Positions 59,306 to 64,000 of a stretch of DNA of 64,000 bases are shown here, piece by piece. The stretch is from the NCBI RefSeq assembly GCF_009928415.1, contig NZ_JAABNN010000009.1, forward strand, positions 62,001 through 126,000. Direction: 5' to 3'. The notes below the pieces were generated by a model, which saw only the letters and a list, made by a program, of their open reading frames with translations, ran no database searches and was not told the DNA's origin. The translations under genes were made by a program, and so were the position numbers. The DNA comes from Bacillus sp. USDA818B3_A (GTDB lineage Bacteria; Bacillota; Bacilli; Bacillales; Cytobacillaceae). How positions within the stretch are numbered: the stretch's first letter is position 1; every line of letters starts with the position of its first letter.

Positions 59306-60232
59306 TTAATTAAACATTTTCTCCCACATCTCTACCACGAAAAACTTTACTTTTACTGGTTCTTCATCTTTAGATGTGTAGATAGGCGCTTCTTTTTTCA
59401 CTGACTTTTTTGCCTTTATTGGTTTTTCAGTGATTTTTTCCTCTTTTTCTACTGGCTTCTCACTGATTTGTACTTTTTCAGTTGGCTGCTTTTCAATTTG
59501 CACTTCTTCTTCTGACTGCTCTTGAGTAATTTCTTGAACAGGCTGTTCCACTTCTATTTTTGTTTCTGTTCCAACAGGTTTCTCTAGTTGTTCACTTGAA
59601 TTCGCCTCAACTGTTTTTTCCTCCAAAACTTCAGGAGCCGGAGCTTCTGTTTGAACATCAATCTGCTCCTCTTTTTCACTTATCGTTTCTGCTTTGGCAA
59701 CATGCTTTTCCTCAAAACCATCACTCACGGCCACACCATTTGAAAAATCAAGGAAGCATAACGGCGGGTACAGCACGCACCACCAGTTTGCGCCTTCCCC
59801 TTTACCTAAGGTGATTAGAACCGCTTGATATTCACCAGCTGGATATAAATACTGGCCATATAGTTTGGTTGGAAACTCTACTTTTCCAAACTCCACTTTT
59901 ACTGATTGGTTTGAACCTTGTTCATGAACTACCTTTTCGGCAATCGTCTGGATTTCAGGAAGCTTTCCGTTGATGACCTTTTTTGCTTCGTTCATGGAAG
60001 TTAAGTTTTGTACCCATAATGTGATTTGTGCGTTTACGGCATCACGTACTTTGCGTTTAATCGCTTGGTCCTGTTCAAAATCGCTGTTTGCCAAGATTCT
60101 TAGGCGAATGGCTTCACCTGGAATGACGATTGATTCTTTTGATGCTGCTTCCGTCTTTGGCATATATAAATTCAACATTGTCCCCAATGATAAAATCACT
60201 AAATATCCCCAAACAACTAGTTTGCTTCTCAT
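59306..60232 (-). CDS. spoIIR: stage II sporulation protein R
   Basis: 308 residues from the ATG at 60232 (AAAGGGG upstream). Signal peptide (KLVVWGYLVILSLGTMLNLYM), then the SpoIIR domain: IRLRILANSDFEQDQAIKRK, GQYLYPAGEYQAVLITLG and GEGANWWCVLYPPLCFLDF. It is exported from the forespore to trigger SpoIIGA cleavage of pro-sigma-E in the mother cell. A Glu/Lys-rich stretch of about 100 residues separates the core from the C-terminal KVKFFVVEMWEKMF; it makes the protein much longer than B. subtilis SpoIIR (about 224). Confidence 0.9.
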   Translation of the reverse strand: MRSKLVVWGYLVILSLGTMLNLYMPKTEAASKESIVIPGEAIRLRILANSDFEQDQAIKRKVRDAVNAQITLWVQNLTSMNEAKKVINGKLPEIQTIAEKVVHEQGSNQSVKVEFGKVEFPTKLYGQYLYPAGEYQAVLITLGKGEGANWWCVLYPPLCFLDFSNGVAVSDGFEEKHVAKAETISEKEEQIDVQTEAPAPEVLEEKTVEANSSEQLEKPVGTETKIEVEQPVQEITQEQSEEEVQIEKQPTEKVQISEKPVEKEEKITEKPIKAKKSVKKEAPIYTSKDEEPVKVKFFVVEMWEKMFN

Positions 60233-60374
60233 CTCTAGCCAACCCCTTTGCCCTTCGATAGTTTCATTTTGGACAAAGAATAAGAATCTTAAACTAGTAA
60301 ATTTTAAAAACTCTACTAAATTGGGACAGGCCTCTGAAAAAGTCATCTAAATGTGAGTTGTGTATCAAAATTGT

Positions 60375-60422
60375 CTGTTGATTTCCACTCCAGGCGGATT
60401 CGCTTTCCGCTCCAATCAATAG
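60375..60422. repeat. 48-bp deleted copy of the palindromic repeat at 12914
   Basis: CTGTTGATTTCC at the left, CTTTCCGCTCCAATCAATAG at the right: the termini of the 132-bp element with most of the interior missing. It lies between prmC and spoIIR. Confidence 0.75.
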
Positions 60423-60445
60423 AGTTCTTTTACTTCGTCTGAATT

Positions 60446-60485
60446 AAAAAAGGATGCTAAACCCAAATTGAGTTTAACATCCTTT
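60446..60485 (-). terminator. terminator of prmC
   Basis: AAAGGATGCTAAAC and GTTTAACATCCTTT pair (one mismatch) around the loop; six A on the plus strand give the T-run. The stop codon lies in the stem. Confidence 0.8.
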
Positions 60486-61394
60486 AATTTCGGCAAAAAC
60501 CATGCGATCCCTGCCATTAATATCATTAATTATTTCAACATGCACATTTGAGAAAGCCCCGCGGATCAGCTCCGCAACTGCCTCTCCTTGTCCCATACCG
60601 ATTTCAAAGCAGACCAAAGCAGTAGCGGCAAGTACTTGCGGCAGTTCCTCCATAAAGCGCCGGTAGAAATCCAGGCCATCCTTCCCGGCAAACAGAGCTC
60701 GATGCGGTTCATGCTCGGTTACTACCTCTGACATAGCCTCCATGTCGGCAACCGGAATATATGGCGGATTCGAAACGACCACATCCAGCTTCTCCCCGTT
60801 CTCCATAAACGGCCGGAGCAAATCTCCTTGAATAAACCCCACATCCGCCCCAAGCCGAGACGCATTCTCACGCGCCACCGCCAGCGACCCCTCCGCAATA
60901 TCAGTGCCTGTCACCTTTAACACCCTTTGCATCGTCGCTGAAGTAGTATTGGTGCCTGTCACCGGGGATGTCACCGAAAATTCCCTGTCTAGGGTGATAG
61001 CGATGGCCCCGCTGCCTGTGCCGATGTCGGCTAGTCTGATTTCTTGATGGTTGTTGAAGATCTTCTTCATTCTCATTAAGGTTCCATAAACGAGTTCTTC
61101 TGTTTCTGGTCTTGGGATTAGGACCTCTTGATTGACGACGAATGTCCTCCCGTAAAACTCCTCTGAACCGATAATATATTGAACTGGGACACCTTCTTCG
61201 ACATGCTCACGGAGGGCTTTATCAAATGCTGCCCAGACGTCAGGCTCCAATTCCTCACGCATGTTAGCGAACAACTGCGATCTCGACATTCCGGTGAAAT
61301 GCCGAAGCAACAGCTCACCCGCGTTCTCATCACGCCCCGCTTCAACTAAAAAAGAAGAAGCCCATTTTAGGGCCTCGAATACTTTCTTATTCAT
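60474..61394 (-). CDS. prmC: release factor glutamine methyltransferase
   Basis: 306 residues from the ATG at 61394, overlapping the prfA stop by eight bases. N-terminal helical domain, [27 protein letters not shown] motif [15 protein letters not shown], catalytic NPPY in [10 protein letters not shown]. Methylates the GGQ glutamine of release factors. Between LDREF and VTGTDIAEG the SAM domain has about 16 extra residues ([16 protein letters not shown]) encoded by sequence containing the dispersed 13-mer; typical PrmC is near 285-290 residues. Confidence 0.93.
   Translation of the reverse strand: MNKKVFEALKWASSFLVEAGRDENAGELLLRHFTGMSRSQLFANMREELEPDVWAAFDKALREHVEEGVPVQYIIGSEEFYGRTFVVNQEVLIPRPETEELVYGTLMRMKKIFNNHQEIRLADIGTGSGAIAITLDREFSVTSPVTGTNTTSATMQRVLKVTGTDIAEGSLAVARENASRLGADVGFIQGDLLRPFMENGEKLDVVVSNPPYIPVADMEAMSEVVTEHEPHRALFAGKDGLDFYRRFMEELPQVLAATALVCFEIGMGQGEAVAELIRGAFSNVHVEIINDINGRDRMVFAEIKGC
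60903..60975. repeat. dispersed 13-mer copies inside prmC
   Basis: GGTGCCTGTCACC at 60951-60963, AGTGCCTGTCACC at 60903-60915 and a partial GATGTCACC at 60967-60975. The first two are 48 bp (16 codons) apart, so the reading frame is kept. Confidence 0.75.
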
Positions 61395-62460
61395 TAGATG
61401 CCTCTTCCAGTCTTCTTGCTTGTTCATCCATGATCAACGCATCAATGATTTCATCCAGCTTACCTTCAACAATTTGATCCAATTTTTGAAGTGTTAAGCC
61501 AATACGGTGATCGGTTACACGATTTTGAGGGTAGTTGTACGTGCGGATACGCTCAGAACGGTCGCCCGTTCCAACTGCAGATTTACGTACCTGGTCGTAT
61601 TCTGCCTGTGCTTCCTGCTGGAATTTATCGTATACGCGGGCACGTAAAACTTTCATCGCTTTATCCCGGTTCTTATGCTGCGATTTTTCATCCTGAATGG
61701 ATACCATAATTCCTGTTGGAAGGTGTGTCAAACGAACGGCTGACATGGTGGTGTTAACCGATTGTCCGCCGGCGCCGCTTGATGCAAACGTATCGAATCG
61801 GATATCTTTTTCATGAATTTCATATTCAAATTCTTCTGCTTCCGGCAAACAAACAACCGTTGCTGTTGAAGTGTGAATCCGGCCGCCAGATTCAGTTTCC
61901 GGTACACGCTGCACGCGATGGGCCCCGCTCTCAAACTTCAATTTGGAGTAGGCACCTTGACCATTAATCATAAAACTGATTTCCTTATAGCCGCCAAGGC
62001 CTGTTGGGCTGGCATCAATAAGGTCTGTTTTCCAGCCTTGAGCTTCTGCATAACGGCTGTACATCCGGTAAAGGGTACCGGCAAACAATGCCGCCTCATC
62101 CCCGCCGGCCGCACCGCGGATTTCAAAGATAACGTTTTTGTCATCATTCGGATCCTTTGGCACAAGAAGGATTTTCATTTTTGCTTCAAGTTCCTCAATT
62201 TGGGCTTCAAGCTCATTAACTTCTTCCTTCACCATTTCACGCATTTCGGCATCAAGCTTCTCATCAAGCATGGCCTTTGCATCTTGAAGCTGTTCACGAG
62301 CCTCATTATATTGGCGGTAGGTTTGTACGGTTTCTTGTATATCAGCTTGTTCTTTTGAGTATTCGCGAAGTTTTTTTGTATCATTAATAATTTCTGGGTC
62401 GCTTAAAAGTTCGTTCAACTTTTCGTAGCGATCTTCCACGGATTGAAGACGATCAAACAC
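61387..62460 (-). CDS. prfA: peptide chain release factor 1
   Basis: 357 residues; GTG start with GAGGTGA upstream. Class I release factor with GGQ ([11 protein letters not shown]) for peptidyl-tRNA hydrolysis. N-terminal [20 protein letters not shown] and the C-terminal helix are typical. Recognises UAA and UAG. Operon with prmC, its modifying enzyme. Confidence 0.96.
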   Translation of the reverse strand: MFDRLQSVEDRYEKLNELLSDPEIINDTKKLREYSKEQADIQETVQTYRQYNEAREQLQDAKAMLDEKLDAEMREMVKEEVNELEAQIEELEAKMKILLVPKDPNDDKNVIFEIRGAAGGDEAALFAGTLYRMYSRYAEAQGWKTDLIDASPTGLGGYKEISFMINGQGAYSKLKFESGAHRVQRVPETESGGRIHTSTATVVCLPEAEEFEYEIHEKDIRFDTFASSGAGGQSVNTTMSAVRLTHLPTGIMVSIQDEKSQHKNRDKAMKVLRARVYDKFQQEAQAEYDQVRKSAVGTGDRSERIRTYNYPQNRVTDHRIGLTLQKLDQIVEGKLDEIIDALIMDEQARRLEEASNE

Positions 62461-62588
62461 AGTTCATTCACCTCGGTTTTTAGTCCATAACATTCTAATT
62501 ATAGTATAGGTGAAAACCCCCGTCAAAACCAAATTGAGGGAGAAAAAATATTAGGACTAAATCGGAGGCTTTTTAGGGGTTAAAAAAA

Positions 62589-62614
62589 CATGCCCTAAAA
62601 GTTAGAGCATGTTA
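62589..62614 (-). terminator. terminator of the YhcN-like gene
   Basis: AACATGC (62589-62595) and GCATGTT (62608-62614), overlapping the stop codon; seven T follow on the minus strand. Confidence 0.75.
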
Positions 62615-63079
62615 GCTGCGGTCTTCCTGAACCTGCACTTCGATATGATAGCGCGGTAGTGCCCGTACTAGTTTTTTATGAAGGCGTGCTTCTGCATCAT
62701 TTTTTTCTTGATTAGTAAGCATTCCCTTTTTATATACGCGAACCCACATTCGATCACCATTAATCCAAACTGAATCAGTAGTAAACTCATTTGTACCGGC
62801 TATTACTTGTTTGGCTTTGTTTGTATCGTTACCCGTGTTCTTGCCGCCGCCAGCTTCACCACCGCTCCCAGTTCCCTTCAGATCAAGGAAATTTGGGTTT
62901 TGATTGGTGATATCATCTTCTACCTGATGCTGTTTATTCTTACCCCGATCTGCAACGGAATCTACCTGATTGCTGCGGAGGTCATTGGTGTTTCCATTAG
63001 TAGTACTATCCTGACCCTGGCACCCGCTTAAAATGACCAATAACATGAAACATACAACAGAAATCCATTTTTTCAGCAT
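62612..63079 (-). CDS. lipoprotein, YhcN/YlaJ-like
   Basis: 155 residues from the ATG at 63079 (GGGAGGTG upstream). Lipobox ILSGC (Cys20), a polar Asn/Gly-rich linker (GTGSGGEAGGGKNTG), and a C-terminal domain with VWINGDRMWVRVYKKG and ALPRYHIEVQVQEDRS, which resembles the YhcN/YlaJ sporulation lipoproteins. Likely on the outer face of a membrane; a role in spores is inferred from the family. It lies between tdk and prfA, where B. subtilis has no such gene as far as I recall. Confidence 0.65.
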   Translation of the reverse strand: MLKKWISVVCFMLLVILSGCQGQDSTTNGNTNDLRSNQVDSVADRGKNKQHQVEDDITNQNPNFLDLKGTGSGGEAGGGKNTGNDTNKAKQVIAGTNEFTTDSVWINGDRMWVRVYKKGMLTNQEKNDAEARLHKKLVRALPRYHIEVQVQEDRS

Positions 63080-63191
63080 ACACTGCACCTCCCATTACTA
63101 TCATGCCCGGCGATTGGTTGTTTTGAGCAAGAGAATTCTTTCCAAGACTCAGTTTGGTGGGAGTTACAACGGGATTTCACACCACAAAAAA

Positions 63192-63220
63192 ACTGCCCGA
63201 GAATCCAACTCTCAGACAGT
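63192..63220 (-). terminator. terminator of tdk
   Basis: ACTGCCCGAGA (63192-63202) and TCTCAGACAGT (63210-63220) pair with two G-U/mismatch positions; seven T follow on the minus strand. Confidence 0.7.
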
Positions 63221-63226
63221 GTTTAT

Positions 63227-63239
63227 GGTGACAGGCACC
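63227..63239. repeat. dispersed 13-mer repeat after tdk
   Basis: GGTGACAGGCACC; a decayed second copy GGTGACAGCAGCAC starts at 63251, the end of the tdk coding region being close by. Confidence 0.75.
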
Positions 63240-63268
63240 TATTATTTATTGGTGACAGCAGCACAGTT

Positions 63269-63865
63269 TTAGCGTGTGGCAGCTGGTGTTGTTTTTGGGA
63301 CTTCGTGGTGGTGACGGCATCGGGGCTCGTAAGCTTCCGCTGCTCCTACTAAGATTACCGGATCATGGTAAGATGCCGGACGTCCGTCGATGAGGCGCTG
63401 CGTTCTGCTTGACGGAGAACCGCACACGGTGCAAACCGCTTGCAATTTCGTCACCGATTCGGCAATGGCCATTAACGCTGGCATCTGACCAAACGGCTCG
63501 CCGCGGAAATCCATATCAAGGCCTGCACAAATCACACGATGACCACGGTCTCCCAGTTGCTGGACTACCCGGACGATCCCCTCATCAAAAAACTGAACCT
63601 CATCGATCGCAATAATATCAACATCTGCCTCAACATGATGCAGAATCTCAATGGAATGGGAAATTGGCGTCGCATGAAAAGAAGTGCCATTATGGGAAAC
63701 AACAGAATGCTCATGATAGCGATTATCAATTTTCGGCTTAAACACAGCTATATTTTGTTTAGCAAATTGAGCACGCCGAACCCGACGAATCAACTCCTCT
63801 GATTTTCCGGAAAACATACTGCCACAGATAACCTCAACCCATCCGCTTTGCGTCATTAAGTACAT
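63269..63865 (-). CDS. tdk: thymidine kinase
   Basis: 198 residues from the ATG at 63865 (AAGGAGA upstream). P-loop [22 protein letters not shown] (Walker B and catalytic Glu), and zinc ligands CTVCG with CRHHHEVP. Phosphorylates thymidine to dTMP in the salvage route. In Bacillus it follows rpmE; the 135 bases from here to the right edge are AT-rich with no visible gene. Confidence 0.96.
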   Translation of the reverse strand: MYLMTQSGWVEVICGSMFSGKSEELIRRVRRAQFAKQNIAVFKPKIDNRYHEHSVVSHNGTSFHATPISHSIEILHHVEADVDIIAIDEVQFFDEGIVRVVQQLGDRGHRVICAGLDMDFRGEPFGQMPALMAIAESVTKLQAVCTVCGSPSSRTQRLIDGRPASYHDPVILVGAAEAYEPRCRHHHEVPKTTPAATR

Positions 63866-64000
63866 AAACGGCGTCTCCTTCCTATAACGAACCATTTTAC
63901 GATCTATTGATATATATTAAAAGGTGAATATCAACTATATATTAAGTATTTTTCCTGCATATCTATGTGAATACTCTAATTTTTTTCAATAAAAAACAGG

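Noticed and set aside
63866..64000. rpmE or its terminator at the right edge
   Set aside because: Expected from Bacillus gene order, but the 135 bases show no coding sequence or complete hairpin.

Overview
The window is chromosomal DNA from an endospore-forming member of the Bacillaceae. The right-hand block runs tdk, prfA, prmC, spoIIR, ywlB, ywlC, mntP, ywlE, rpiB, ywlG, glyA, upp, atp, which is the oriC-proximal order known from Bacillus. The left end carries ywzB and ywmB, which follow the atp operon in B. subtilis. Ribosome binding sites are strong and AGGAGG-like, base composition is moderate, and spoIIR and a spore-type lipoprotein are present. The genus cannot be fixed from the sequence alone; Neobacillus or a similar group is a reasonable guess. 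I see no tRNA, rRNA, transposase, prophage or CRISPR array.

Layout. (1) 1-1400: the end of the ywzB-ywmB region; ywmB runs off the left edge. (2) 1.4-21.6 kb: a general-stress block. Its core is a sigma-B operon (rsbV-rsbW-sigB) with the B. cereus-type input module: rsbY (receiver plus PP2C phosphatase), rsbK (hybrid sensor kinase) and rsbM (CheR-like methyltransferase). Around it lie a Dps ferritin, cardiolipin synthase, a YflT-type stress protein, a GlsB/YeaQ membrane protein, CsbD, a TM_helix channel-like protein, a CorA-like transporter, an RCK_C membrane protein, a lipoprotein and several small unknown proteins. Twelve sites in this block fit the sigma-B consensus (GTTTMA, 13-15 bases, GGGTAT-like). 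A uxaC-lacI pair and a CNNM/CorC-type protein also lie here. (3) 21.7-32.7 kb: an eleven-gene nuo operon (A,B,C,D,H,I,J,K,L,M,N) without nuoEFG; NuoC has a long Ala/Lys repeat extension. (4) 33.1-42.3 kb: a YitT protein and an Amadori-product (fructosamine) cluster: frlR, frlC, frlB, frlD, a second SIS-type deglycase and an ABC importer. Similar AT-rich operator-like palindromes stand before its three transcription units. (5) 42.5-49.8 kb: the nine-gene atp operon. (6) 50.2-63.9 kb: a Vpr-like secreted subtilase, then upp, glyA, ywlG, rpiB, ywlE, mntP, ywlC, ywlB, spoIIR, prmC, prfA, a lipoprotein and tdk.

How it works together. Blocks 3 and 5 are the proton-motive force machinery (complex I-like enzyme and F1Fo synthase). 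Block 4 imports glycated amino acids and turns them into glucose-6-phosphate and free amino acid. Block 2 would let stress sensed by RsbK pass by phosphotransfer to RsbY, which dephosphorylates RsbV; RsbV then draws RsbW off sigma-B, and sigma-B turns on its own operon and many of the neighbouring genes. Compared with the usual Bacillus order, blocks 2 and 4 look like accessory insertions on either side of nuo.

The most notable non-coding signals are a cluster of about ten DnaA boxes between ywlC and ywlB, a dispersed 13-base repeat (GGTGACAGGCACC) that also occurs inside prmC and forms a perfect hairpin between sigB and rsbY, and a longer palindromic repeat present both whole (about 132 bp) and as a 48-bp deleted copy.
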